A DNA stretch of 64,000 bases from the NCBI GenBank assembly GCA_025808415.1, contig CP075525.1, positions 1,225,501-1,289,500 of the forward strand, written 5' to 3'. The notes beneath the pieces are model-generated. The model was not told the origin of the DNA. It did no database searches and worked only from the letters and a program-made list of their open reading frames with translations. Origin of the DNA: Cyclobacteriaceae bacterium (GTDB lineage Bacteria; Bacteroidota; Bacteroidia; Cytophagales; Cyclobacteriaceae). This document shows, piece after piece, positions 51,060 to 60,046 of this stretch (position 1 is the stretch's first letter; each line of letters opens with the position of its first letter). Position numbers and translations under genes: made by a program.

Positions 51060-51458
51060 GTCAATTAGACAATTAACATGAGGAACTATAGTGAAAACAT
51101 AATTGTAAAAATGACTTTCCAGTTTGCATTGGAGATAATGGAATTTTCGGAGATACTACGTGACAAAAAGCGATTTGCTTTTGCTGATCAGGTATTGCGA
51201 TCCGGATTCTGTCGGGGCTAATGTGAGAGAGGCACAAGGGGCAGAAAGTAAAGCTGACTTTATTCATAAAATGAAGATAGCACAGAAGGAAGCAGAGGAG
51301 ACTGAGTACTGGTTAGAATTATGTGATTTCTCAAAAAGTTACCCAAAACCCGGAAAACTACTTAGTGATATAGAAAGTATTTTGAAAGTAATAAACAAGA
51401 TTGTGTCAACCTCAAAAAAGGGAAGTAAATGATCTGCATTGAGAATTGGCTAATTGAC
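51060..51458. mobile_element. Candidate cassette: inverted repeats around a four-helix-bundle gene
   Basis: Ends 51060-51074 and 51444-51458 are inverted repeats matching in 14 of 15 positions (GTCAATTAGACAATT against GTCAATTAGCCAATT). They enclose only the broken four-helix-bundle gene at 51078-51432. The left end lies 3 nt before its ATG and the right end 11 nt after its stop. Part of the right end (AATTGGCTAATT) is identical to dyad D at 36690-36701. No target-site duplication was found by eye, so transposition is inferred. Confidence 0.55.
51078..51432 (+). pseudogene. Frameshifted four-helix-bundle protein gene
   Basis: An ATG at 51078 opens the family N-terminus (MRNYSENIIVKMTFQFALEI ... 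RFAFADQVLRSG) but this frame ends at a TAA near 51220. The expected SVGANVREAQGAESKADFIHKMKIAQKEAEETEYWLELC continues one frame over, to the stop at 51432. Alignment with the expected SG(T)S(I/V)GANVREAQ suggests a 2-nt loss around 51206-51210. The intact family member at 45748 is a different subgroup, so the two were probably acquired separately. Confidence 0.85.
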
Positions 51459-51476
51459 GAATTGAAAATTAATTAA

Positions 51477-52721
51477 ATGCTGTACTATCTATTCGATTAT
51501 TTAGACAAACAATTCGACCTGATGGGAGCCGGTGTATTTAAGTACATCTCCTTTAGGGCGGGTATGGCTGCATTTTTCTCGTTGCTGATCACCATTACAC
51601 TAGGAAAGTCCTTAATTAACCTGCTGCGAAAAAAACAAGTAGGTGAAGATATCCGCGACCTCGGCTTGGAAGGTCAAATACAAAAGAAGGGAACCCCGAC
51701 CATGGGCGGGCTCATTATCATCGCGGCCATTCTGGTGCCTACATTATTGTTTGCACGATTGGATAATATCTATGTGATCCTGCTTATCGTGGCAACAATC
51801 TGGTTGGGATTCATCGGATTTCTGGATGATTATATCAAAGTATTTAAAAAGGATAAAGAAGGTCTTGCCGGCCGTTTCAAAATAGTTGGCCAGGTTGGGT
51901 TAGGATTAATTGTTGGACTTACCTTATACTTTAGTGATGCTGTTGTTGTGCGTGAGGTGCAACCCGAATCGCTGGCCAGTATCAGCACTTTAATGTTGTT
52001 TCAGGATGAGGAGGAAAGCCAGGAGCGTTTACTGAAATACAAAGATGTAAAGTCAACAAAAACAACTATTCCGTTCCTGAAGAATAATGAGCTTGATTAT
52101 AAAAACGTTCTTCCGTTTATACCCGATACTTATACCTGGATTACCTATGTACTGGTAGTGATTATAGTGGTTACAGCAGTATCAAATGGTGCCAACATTA
52201 CCGATGGCATAGATGGTTTGGCAGCGGGAACTTCCGGAATCATTGCGCTTACGTTAGCCATTTTCGCGTACCTCTCCGGCCGTGTCGATTTTTCCAGCTA
52301 CCTCAACATTATGTACATACCCAACCTAAGCGAGTTGGTGATTTTTACAACTGCGTTGGTTGGTGCTTGCCTCGGTTTTCTATGGTACAATGCGTATCCG
52401 GCACAGGTATTTATGGGCGATACCGGAAGCTTAACCATTGGCGGAGTGATTGCCGTGCTGGCACTGGCGGTGCGCAAGGAATTATTGATTCCGGTAATCT
52501 GCGGAATTTTTCTGATCGAAAATCTTTCAGTGATCATTCAGGTATCATACTTCAAATACACAAAGAAAAAGTATGGAGAAGGCAGAAGAATATTTCTGAT
52601 GTCGCCTCTGCATCACCATTACCAGAAAAAGAATTTGCATGAAGCTAAAATCGTAACACGGTTTTGGATTGTAGGGATTTTATTGGCCATACTAAGCTTA
52701 GCCACATTGAAATTGCGATGA
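51477..52721 (+). CDS. mraY: Phospho-MurNAc-pentapeptide translocase MraY
   Basis: A 414-residue integral membrane enzyme making lipid I. About ten helices; key motifs are [26 protein letters not shown] with the DDxxK acid pair, [18 protein letters not shown], and [16 protein letters not shown], and the [12 protein letters not shown] loop. An extra loop (about 155-200) is present as usual in Bacteroidota. It overlaps murD by 4 nt. Confidence 0.96.
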   Translation: MLYYLFDYLDKQFDLMGAGVFKYISFRAGMAAFFSLLITITLGKSLINLLRKKQVGEDIRDLGLEGQIQKKGTPTMGGLIIIAAILVPTLLFARLDNIYVILLIVATIWLGFIGFLDDYIKVFKKDKEGLAGRFKIVGQVGLGLIVGLTLYFSDAVVVREVQPESLASISTLMLFQDEEESQERLLKYKDVKSTKTTIPFLKNNELDYKNVLPFIPDTYTWITYVLVVIIVVTAVSNGANITDGIDGLAAGTSGIIALTLAIFAYLSGRVDFSSYLNIMYIPNLSELVIFTTALVGACLGFLWYNAYPAQVFMGDTGSLTIGGVIAVLALAVRKELLIPVICGIFLIENLSVIIQVSYFKYTKKKYGEGRRIFLMSPLHHHYQKKNLHEAKIVTRFWIVGILLAILSLATLKLR

Positions 52722-54073
52722 ACGAAAGGGTAGTCATATTAGGCGCTGGAGAAAGCGGAACAGGAGCAGCCTTGCTGGCAAAAGCAAAAGGTTACGAAGT
52801 CTTTGTGTCTGATCAGGGTGCGATAAAGGATAACTATCGCGATGACCTGATCCGGAATAAAATCGAGTTTGAAGAGGGTAAGCATTCTGAAGAAAAAGTT
52901 TTAAACGCAACATTAATAATAAAGAGTCCCGGTATTCCGGAGAAAGCTGAAATCATCAAAAAGATAAAAGCAAAAGGAATTGAAATCATTGATGAGATTG
53001 AGTTTGGATTCCGGTTTATCCATGGAAAGGTAATTGCCATTACCGGTACCAATGGAAAAACAACCACTACGTTACTTACTTATCATTTACTAAAAGCTGC
53101 AGGTTTTAATGTTGCGCTTGCCGGTAATGTAGGCGAAAGCCTGGCGCGCAAAGTAGCCCACGGCAATCACGATTGGTATGTGCTGGAGATCAGCAGTTTC
53201 CAGTTGGACGGCACAAAAACCTTCAAGCCTGCTATTGGCATCTTACTAAACATTACACCCGATCACCTCGATCGCTACGAGTATAAAATGGAGAATTATG
53301 TAGCCTCTAAATTCCGCATCATGCAGAATATGGATGCTGCTGATCACTTCATCTACTATGCTGATGATACCGTGATTGCTTCAGCGCTGAGAACTCAAAG
53401 GCCAACCCCACATTTGGTGACTATTAGTTTGAAGGATAAGAATCAGGTTTACTACGATGGAGCGGTAATGCAATTTGGTTTTGATGAAAGTTTCAGTGTT
53501 GAACAATCCGACACCACACTTAAAGGACCGCATAACCTCATCAATACGATGGCTGCAGTTTCGGCTGCTCATTTGGCTGGCGCAAAGCTTAAATCTATTC
53601 GTGAAGGATTGAAGACATTCAGGAATGCTCCTCACCGACTGGAACACGTGGGTACAATAAATGGTGTTGATTTTATTAATGACTCAAAAGCCACAAATGT
53701 CGATTCGGTTGTATATGCACTCGGCAGCTACAATCAACCACTTATCTGGATTGCCGGTGGTATTGATAAGGGCAATGACTACAATCTTATTAAAGATGAC
53801 GTAAGCAAGAAGGTTAAAACACTTATCTGCCTCGGAACAGAAAACGAGAAGCTCAGGAGTTTTTTTGGTGGTGTGGTAAAAAACATTCTTGAAACGCAAA
53901 ATGTTTCAGCGCTTGTTCGCATGGCACTGCAGGAAGCTAAGCCTGGTGATGTTGTGTTACTATCACCCGCCTGTGCAAGTTTTGATTTGTTTAAGAATTA
54001 TGAGGACAGGGGTGACCAGTTTCGTAAAGCAGTTCAAGAATTAAAGAAGGAAGTTGAAAATCAATTGGTATGA
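52718..54073 (+). CDS. murD: UDP-MurNAc-L-Ala:D-Glu ligase MurD
   Basis: A 451-residue Mur ligase adding D-glutamate. [22 protein letters not shown] starts the Rossmann-like domain, followed by [64 protein letters not shown] and [19 protein letters not shown]. The ATG 52718 overlaps the mraY stop (ATGA), so the longer ORF upstream is not used. It overlaps ftsW by 4 nt. Confidence 0.96.
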   Translation: MNERVVILGAGESGTGAALLAKAKGYEVFVSDQGAIKDNYRDDLIRNKIEFEEGKHSEEKVLNATLIIKSPGIPEKAEIIKKIKAKGIEIIDEIEFGFRFIHGKVIAITGTNGKTTTTLLTYHLLKAAGFNVALAGNVGESLARKVAHGNHDWYVLEISSFQLDGTKTFKPAIGILLNITPDHLDRYEYKMENYVASKFRIMQNMDAADHFIYYADDTVIASALRTQRPTPHLVTISLKDKNQVYYDGAVMQFGFDESFSVEQSDTTLKGPHNLINTMAAVSAAHLAGAKLKSIREGLKTFRNAPHRLEHVGTINGVDFINDSKATNVDSVVYALGSYNQPLIWIAGGIDKGNDYNLIKDDVSKKVKTLICLGTENEKLRSFFGGVVKNILETQNVSALVRMALQEAKPGDVVLLSPACASFDLFKNYEDRGDQFRKAVQELKKEVENQLV

Positions 54074-55257
54074 ATAAACTAAAAACATGGGCTGATGAAA
54101 ATCTGCAAGGCGATCGAGTGATCTGGGCGGTAGTATTCATCCTATCGATGATCAGCATTTTAGTAGTATATAGCTCCATTGGTACGCTCGCCTACAAGCG
54201 TGCGGTAAGTCCTGAAAAATATTTGTTTACGCACACCATGCATGTGCTTATTGGCTTAACAGCCATGTGGTTTGCTCATCGGGTTGATTACCGGTATTAT
54301 TCTCGTCTTTCACGTATAGCTCTTTGGATTAGTGTACCCCTTTTAATTTACACGTTCACAAACGGCTCTACCATTAATGATGCTGCCCGTTGGATTCAGA
54401 TTCCGATTATAGGTTCATTCCAGCCTTCTGATTTTGCAAGCCTGGCCTTGATTGTAAACCTGGCCAGCATGCTATCGAAGCGGCAGCAAAACATTGATGA
54501 CATTAAAGAGTCATTGATTCCTATATTATTCTGGTGTGGAATCATCTGCGGATTGATTGCCTTAACCAATATGTCGACTGCCGTACTGCTGCTCATGACC
54601 TGCATGTTAATCATGTTTATCGGCAGGGTTCCTTCAAAGTATCTCGCCATGTTGCTATTTGTTGGTGTTCTGTTTGGGTCTTTGGCGTTTAAGTTTGGTG
54701 TACGCGGAGGTACAGTAGTTACTCGTATTACTGATTTTGTTGAGTATGTAAAGGGTGAGAAGGAACTTCCCTTCCAAGCCAAACATGCGCACATTGCTGT
54801 GGCTACCGGAGGTGTAACCGGCAAGGGCCCGGGTAACAGTGATCAGCGAAATATTTTACCTCATCCGTATTCTGATTTTGTGTACGCTATTTTGATTGAA
54901 GAATATGGAATGATTGGTGGCGTAGTCGTGCTATTACTTTACCTGGTGTTATTGCATCGCGGTATGAAAGCAGCCTATAACAGTGAACGCGCTTTTGCCG
55001 GTTTACTCTCCGCGGGATTAAGTTTTGATATCGTCTGTCAGGCCATGATAAACATGGGTGTTGTGGTTGGATTGGGACCGATTACCGGACAAACGTTACC
55101 GTTGATCAGTATGGGGGGAACGTCTATGGTGTTTACGGGTTTGTCCCTTGGAATAATATTAAGTGTAAGCCGTGGTGAACGTGATGATGTGTGGGAACGA
55201 AAATCAACTGGAGCTGAACTAAAGGAAAATAAGAATATAGAAGCTAAGGCAGCTTAG
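54070..55257 (+). CDS. ftsW: Division glycosyltransferase FtsW
   Basis: A 395-residue SEDS-family membrane protein that polymerises lipid II with FtsI. About ten helices; conserved segments include GSTINDAARWIQIPIIGSFQPSDFASLAL, HAHIAVATGGVTGKGPGNSDQRNILPHPYSDFVYAILIEEYG and GPITGQTLPLISMGGTSMV. Position in the dcw cluster favours FtsW over RodA. It overlaps murD by 4 nt and ends where dyad I begins. Confidence 0.94.
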   Translation: MNKLKTWADENLQGDRVIWAVVFILSMISILVVYSSIGTLAYKRAVSPEKYLFTHTMHVLIGLTAMWFAHRVDYRYYSRLSRIALWISVPLLIYTFTNGSTINDAARWIQIPIIGSFQPSDFASLALIVNLASMLSKRQQNIDDIKESLIPILFWCGIICGLIALTNMSTAVLLLMTCMLIMFIGRVPSKYLAMLLFVGVLFGSLAFKFGVRGGTVVTRITDFVEYVKGEKELPFQAKHAHIAVATGGVTGKGPGNSDQRNILPHPYSDFVYAILIEEYGMIGGVVVLLLYLVLLHRGMKAAYNSERAFAGLLSAGLSFDIVCQAMINMGVVVGLGPITGQTLPLISMGGTSMVFTGLSLGIILSVSRGERDDVWERKSTGAELKENKNIEAKAA

Positions 55258-55258
55258 A

Positions 55259-55297
55259 AGCTTCAAGCCTCTAGCTGCTAGCTAGTAGCTTGAAGCT
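55259..55297. repeat. Intergenic dyad I between ftsW and murG
   Basis: A perfect 10-bp stem (55259-55268 with 55288-55297) encloses CTAGCTGCTAGCTAG-type palindromic words. The 16-mer 55267-55282 is identical to 37926-37941 in dyad E. The left arm starts at the ftsW stop codon. The nearby murG uses TTG as start, which may reflect disruption of its original leader. Confidence 0.75.
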
Positions 55298-55326
55298 AAA
55301 AGCTTAAAGAAAATTAAAAGAAAGAA

Positions 55327-56496
55327 TTGAAAAGTAACCAACCATATCGACTAATCATCAGTGGAGGCGGAACGGGCGGGCATATTTTCCCCGCAGTGGC
55401 CATTGCTAATGAGTTTAAGGAGCGTCATCCAGATGCGGAGATACTCTTTGTGGGTGCCCAGGGGCGTATGGAGATGACACGTGTTCCGGAAGCGGGCTAT
55501 AAGATTATTGGTTTGTGGATAAGTGGTTTACAACGTTCATTGAAATTATCAAACCTGTTATTCCCGGTTAAATTGGTGGTAAGCTACATCCGCGCCATGA
55601 TGATCGTGAAGGAATATAAACCTCATATCGTAATTGGAACAGGCGGTTATGCCAGTGGCCCGATAATGATGGCTGCCACACGGTTGGGAATTCCTTCGGT
55701 TGTTCAGGAGCAAAATTCATTTGCAGGATTGGCCAACAAGCAAGTAGCAAAACGTGTGAGTAAAGTGTGTGTGGCATATGAGGGCATGGAGAAATATTTT
55801 CCAAAGCATAAACTTGTGCTTACCGGCAACCCGGTTCGTAAAGATATTCTTGATGTGAACGGAAAGCGTGAGCGTGCCTTGAATCAATTCGGATTTGATA
55901 CCGGTACTAAAACGCTGTTGATCATAGGCGGAAGCCTGGGTGCACGAACCATCAATGAAAGCATTTTAAAGGGCATTGAAAAGTTGATTGATGCACAAAT
56001 ACAAGTTATCTGGCAAACGGGTAAAGGATACTATACAAACTGCCGGGCAAGTCTTGAGAAATACGATTTAAGAAGAATTCGGGTATATGACTTTTTAAAA
56101 GAAATGGACCTGGCCTATGCCGCAGCTGATGTTGTGATCTCCCGTGCAGGAGCGCTAGCCGTATCAGAACTATGTGTTACCGGTAAGGCCTGCATACTGG
56201 TTCCATCACCCAACGTAGCAGAAGATCACCAAACAAAAAATGCAAAAGCCCTGGCCGATCGGAATGCCGCTTTAATCGTAACCGATAAAGAAGCCGGTAT
56301 AAAATTGGTGGAAGAAGCGTTGAAGCTACTGTTTGATGATCAACTAACTGCAAAACTGAAAGGGAATATAAACCTGATGGCCAAACCAAATGCCACACGC
56401 GATATCGTAAATGAAATCGAAAAATTGATTGGTGCTGATGATATGCCGGCTAAGAAAAGCAACAGCGGTCAGCCTTTAACCATGTTAGTGAATTGA
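55327..56496 (+). CDS. murG: UDP-GlcNAc transferase MurG
   Basis: A 389-residue peripheral-membrane glycosyltransferase converting lipid I to lipid II. The G-loop ISGGGTGGHIFPA is at the N-terminus, and GGYASGPIMMAA, VVQEQNSFAGLANK, GGSLGARTINES and SRAGALAVSELCVTGKACILVPSPNVAEDHQTKNA follow. The reading starts with TTG 55327; there is no in-frame ATG or GTG upstream before the repeat, so this rare start is likely real. It precedes murC by 4 nt. Confidence 0.95.
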   Translation: MKSNQPYRLIISGGGTGGHIFPAVAIANEFKERHPDAEILFVGAQGRMEMTRVPEAGYKIIGLWISGLQRSLKLSNLLFPVKLVVSYIRAMMIVKEYKPHIVIGTGGYASGPIMMAATRLGIPSVVQEQNSFAGLANKQVAKRVSKVCVAYEGMEKYFPKHKLVLTGNPVRKDILDVNGKRERALNQFGFDTGTKTLLIIGGSLGARTINESILKGIEKLIDAQIQVIWQTGKGYYTNCRASLEKYDLRRIRVYDFLKEMDLAYAAADVVISRAGALAVSELCVTGKACILVPSPNVAEDHQTKNAKALADRNAALIVTDKEAGIKLVEEALKLLFDDQLTAKLKGNINLMAKPNATRDIVNEIEKLIGADDMPAKKSNSGQPLTMLVN

Positions 56497-56500
56497 TAGA

Positions 56501-57901
56501 ATGAATGGTTTAGATAAATATCGCAACATCTATTTTCTCGGTATTGGGGGTATCGGTATGAGTGCGCTTGCCCGTTGGTTTATCAAAAAGGGAGTAAAGG
56601 TGTCGGGTTACGACCGCACAGCTACCAGCTTAACCAGGCAATTGGAAGCAGAGGGAATGAATGTGCACTATGATGATTCGGTAAGTAACATTCCCGAAGA
56701 GATTCTTCGCGAACATGACAACACGTTGGTTGTATTTACACCGGCCATTCCCAAGGATCATAAAGAGTATAACTACTTGTTCCAGGAAGGATATACCATT
56801 CTTAAACGATCTGAAATATTAGGACTGATTACTAAAAACTACAAAACTGTAGCCGTGGCCGGTACACATGGAAAAACCACCACATCATCCATGGTGGCAC
56901 ATATTCTTAAGTCTGGAGGGAAAAACATGGTTGCATTTCTGGGAGGTATTACCACTAATTACGAATCAAACCTGGTGATGCACGGTAAGGTGGGTGAAGA
57001 TACCATTGTTGTGGCTGAGGCGGACGAGTTTGATCGTTCATTCTTAAAACTTTTCCCTGAAATCGCCATCATCACCTCAGCCGATCCGGATCATCTTGAC
57101 ATTTACGGCAATCATGAAAGCATGATCACTTCTTTCAAAGATTTTATAAAGCAAATCAGTGCAAAAGGCACCTTAATTATACATGAATCCATTGCCGAAA
57201 AGTTAGCAGGTGATGTAACCTCGCTAACAAAAAATATTTACAGTATGAGCCGGGGACAATTTTTTGCCGGCAACATTACCGCGCATAGCGGATTTTTTGA
57301 ATTTGACCTTATGGGCTTCGGCCCCAAGGCTGAACGGATCAGGCTCGGTGTCCCCGGTTTTCATAATGTAGAAAATGCCGTAGCGGCTGCTCTTGCTGCA
57401 CAGGCCTGTGGTTTACAGGTGGCTGAAATTAAAACAGCGTTGGAGACCTTTCATGGTGTTAAGCGCAGGTTTGAATTTGTTTACCGAAACGATAAGGTAA
57501 TTTTTATTGATGACTACGCTCACCATCCTACGGAGATCGAAGCGTTTCTTCGCTCTGTAAAATCCATGTATCCACGTAAAAAACTTACTGTGGTGTTTCA
57601 GCCGCATTTGTTTACTCGCACCCGTGATTTTGCTGATGGGTTTTCAAAAAGCCTGAGCCTGGCCGATGAGTTGTTTTTAATGGACATATACCCGGCCCGG
57701 GAATTACCGATTGCCGGTGTTGATTCTGATATGCTGATGAATGGAATTACCAGCCCGGTGAAAATACGTTGTGGCAAAACCGACTTGATGGAAAAACTTG
57801 ACCAACACGAGGTAGAGTTGATCGCCACAGTAGGTGCAGGTGACATCGATACGTTTGTACAACCGATTAAAACTATGTTGGAGAAGCGCTATGAAAATTA
57901 A
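56501..57901 (+). CDS. murC: UDP-MurNAc:L-alanine ligase MurC
   Basis: A 466-residue Mur ligase adding L-alanine. Motifs: YFLGIGGIGMSALARWFIKKG, VAGTHGKTTTSSMVAHIL, VVAEADEFDRSFLKL, ITSADPDHLDIYGN, FIDDYAHHPTEIEAFL and VFQPHLFTRTRDF. The gene overlaps ftsQ by 11 nt, a typical dcw coupling. No murB follows, as in many Bacteroidota. Confidence 0.96.
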   Translation: MNGLDKYRNIYFLGIGGIGMSALARWFIKKGVKVSGYDRTATSLTRQLEAEGMNVHYDDSVSNIPEEILREHDNTLVVFTPAIPKDHKEYNYLFQEGYTILKRSEILGLITKNYKTVAVAGTHGKTTTSSMVAHILKSGGKNMVAFLGGITTNYESNLVMHGKVGEDTIVVAEADEFDRSFLKLFPEIAIITSADPDHLDIYGNHESMITSFKDFIKQISAKGTLIIHESIAEKLAGDVTSLTKNIYSMSRGQFFAGNITAHSGFFEFDLMGFGPKAERIRLGVPGFHNVENAVAAALAAQACGLQVAEIKTALETFHGVKRRFEFVYRNDKVIFIDDYAHHPTEIEAFLRSVKSMYPRKKLTVVFQPHLFTRTRDFADGFSKSLSLADELFLMDIYPARELPIAGVDSDMLMNGITSPVKIRCGKTDLMEKLDQHEVELIATVGAGDIDTFVQPIKTMLEKRYEN

Positions 57902-58655
57902 ATTCAACATTGGTAAGAAGCTTAAAATAGCCATCGTATTGGCGGTACTGTTTGGTGTTATTGGTTTTAGCGAACGCCAGAACAGTGATGTTACGGTAAG
58001 GGAGGTTGTTATTAAAATTGAAAACCTTCACGAAAACCATTTCATCGATGAGCAGGATATTGTTGAGTTGATGCAACTGGATTATGCCAACTTAAAGGGC
58101 GCTAACCTCAATCGGCTAAACCTGAAGGAAATTGAGGACCGCATTAAAGCTGACAGGTTCATCCAGTCTGCCCAGTTGTACAGCGATGTAAAGGGCAACT
58201 TAGTTGTAAAGGCCACCCTTCGCAGGCCGGTAGCGCGCATTGTTCGTCCCGATGGCCCCGATGCTTACATCGGTGAAGACGGCACCATCATGCCGGTATC
58301 AGAAAAGTACACAGCGCGGGTAGTACTCATCAGTGGTCCTTATGTGCGGCAGTTTTTACTGGTTGATAACATTCGAAAGCATGATGACGGCCCGGAACTG
58401 ATGGCCATGTTGCATACCATTCGTAAGGATGATTTCTGGCGGGCACAGATTGCGCAGTTGGATATCGATAACAAGGGAAGGATTTACATTATGCCCCAGG
58501 TGGGCAGCCAGACAATCGAGTTCGGGAAAGCCGATAAGCTGGAGACCAAGCTGCGCAAATTGAAAATCTTTTATAAGGACATATTACCCCAAATGGGCTG
58601 GAATAAATATAAACGTGTAAGCCTTGAATTTGAAGGTCAAATTGTAGCCGAATAA
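57891..58655 (+). CDS. ftsQ: Division protein FtsQ
   Basis: A 254-residue bitopic protein in the position of FtsQ. One membrane helix (about 10-28), then a POTRA-like part with VREVVIKIENLHENHFIDEQDIVELM and FIQSAQLYSDVKGNLVVKATLRRPVARIV, and a C-terminal part with LDIDNKGRIYIMPQVG. The N-terminal part of the longer ORF lies within murC and is unlikely. It links the early and late divisome proteins. Confidence 0.9.
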   Translation: MKIKFNIGKKLKIAIVLAVLFGVIGFSERQNSDVTVREVVIKIENLHENHFIDEQDIVELMQLDYANLKGANLNRLNLKEIEDRIKADRFIQSAQLYSDVKGNLVVKATLRRPVARIVRPDGPDAYIGEDGTIMPVSEKYTARVVLISGPYVRQFLLVDNIRKHDDGPELMAMLHTIRKDDFWRAQIAQLDIDNKGRIYIMPQVGSQTIEFGKADKLETKLRKLKIFYKDILPQMGWNKYKRVSLEFEGQIVAE

Positions 58656-58694
58656 AAATGACTAAATGAAACAACCACTATAAATAATACAATC

Positions 58695-60002
58695 ATGGAA
58701 CAGGAAAAAATAATTGTCGGGCTAGATATAGGCACAACAAAAATTTGTGTGATCGTAGGTCGCAAAAACGAGTTTGGTAAACTCGAAGTATTAGGTATGG
58801 GCAAAGCCGAATCCGAGGGCGTAGTAAAAGGTATCGTTTTCAACATCGATAAAACAGTTTACGCCATTGAAAAAGCCATTAAAGAAGCGGGCGATCAGGC
58901 CGGCATTGATATCGGTGTGGTAAACGTTGGTATTGCCGGTCAGCACATCCGCAGTTTCATCCAGCATGGTGGCATAACCCGGTCAGGCAAAGAAGAAGAA
59001 ATTACCATTGCTGATGTGGAGCGACTCACACAGGATATGTACCGCATGGTGGTACCCCCGGGTAGCCAGATTATTCATGTGATGCCCCAGGATTACATGG
59101 TTGATTACGAAGAAGGCATCAAAGAACCGGTAGGCATGTCGGGTGTTCGGTTGGAGGCTGACTTCCATATTATTACGGCACAAACCAATGCCATCAATAA
59201 TATCAACAAATGTGTACGCAGGGCTGGGTTGGAAATTGAAGATCTCATTCTTGAACCCCTTGCGTCAAGCCTTGCGGTGTTAAGTGAAGAAGAAAAAGAA
59301 GCCGGTGTTTGCCTGATCGATATAGGCGGTGGTACTACTGACATTGCCATTTTCTATGATAATATCATCCGCCACTCCGCTGTAATACCTTTTGGTGGAA
59401 ATATAGTAACGCATGATATCAAGCAAGGGTTAATGGTGTTGCCGCAACAGGCCGAGCAGTTGAAAACACGGTTTGGGAAGGCAATATCAGAAGAAGCAAG
59501 CCCGAATGAAATTGTATCTATCCCAGGCATACGCAATCGTTCTGCAAAGGAAATATCCACGAAAAACCTGGCAAACATTATCCAGGCGCGTATGGAAGAG
59601 ATTATTGAAATGGCGCATGCCGAAATCATCAGTTCAGGTTTTGAAAACCGGTTGGCGGGGGGCATTGTCATTACCGGTGGCGGTGCACAACTCAGCAACC
59701 TGAAACAACTGGTGGAATATATGACCGGCATGGATACCCGCATCGGTTATCCGAATGAACACCTGGGCAAAAGTAAAATCGAATCGGTAAAAAGCCCGAT
59801 GTATGCTACGGCCGTTGGTCTTGTGTTAGCCGGCTTCCGTTCACTTGATGAACGGGAAGACCGTTATCGCGAAGCCAGGGAAATGGTTAAGGCAACAACC
59901 AAAACCAAGCGCCCGGCTGCGTCCAAAAATTTCTTCAATGATATTTTAACCAAAACAAAAAGTTTGCTGATCGATGATCTCGACAGCAAAAATGAATATT
60001 AA
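58695..60002 (+). CDS. ftsA: Division protein FtsA
   Basis: A 435-residue actin-like ATPase tethering FtsZ to the membrane. VGLDIGTTKICVIVG is the phosphate-1 loop, IDIGGGTTDIAIF the phosphate-2 loop, and VITGGGAQLSNLKQLVEYM the adenosine region; the 1C domain lies around 90-160. A C-terminal amphipathic stretch (FFNDILTKTKSLL) probably binds the membrane. It follows ftsQ by 39 nt. Confidence 0.97.
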   Translation: MEQEKIIVGLDIGTTKICVIVGRKNEFGKLEVLGMGKAESEGVVKGIVFNIDKTVYAIEKAIKEAGDQAGIDIGVVNVGIAGQHIRSFIQHGGITRSGKEEEITIADVERLTQDMYRMVVPPGSQIIHVMPQDYMVDYEEGIKEPVGMSGVRLEADFHIITAQTNAINNINKCVRRAGLEIEDLILEPLASSLAVLSEEEKEAGVCLIDIGGGTTDIAIFYDNIIRHSAVIPFGGNIVTHDIKQGLMVLPQQAEQLKTRFGKAISEEASPNEIVSIPGIRNRSAKEISTKNLANIIQARMEEIIEMAHAEIISSGFENRLAGGIVITGGGAQLSNLKQLVEYMTGMDTRIGYPNEHLGKSKIESVKSPMYATAVGLVLAGFRSLDEREDRYREAREMVKATTKTKRPAASKNFFNDILTKTKSLLIDDLDSKNEY

Positions 60003-60046
60003 AAGTCAACGGACTAAAATGAATCAACCACTAAAACAATAAAATC

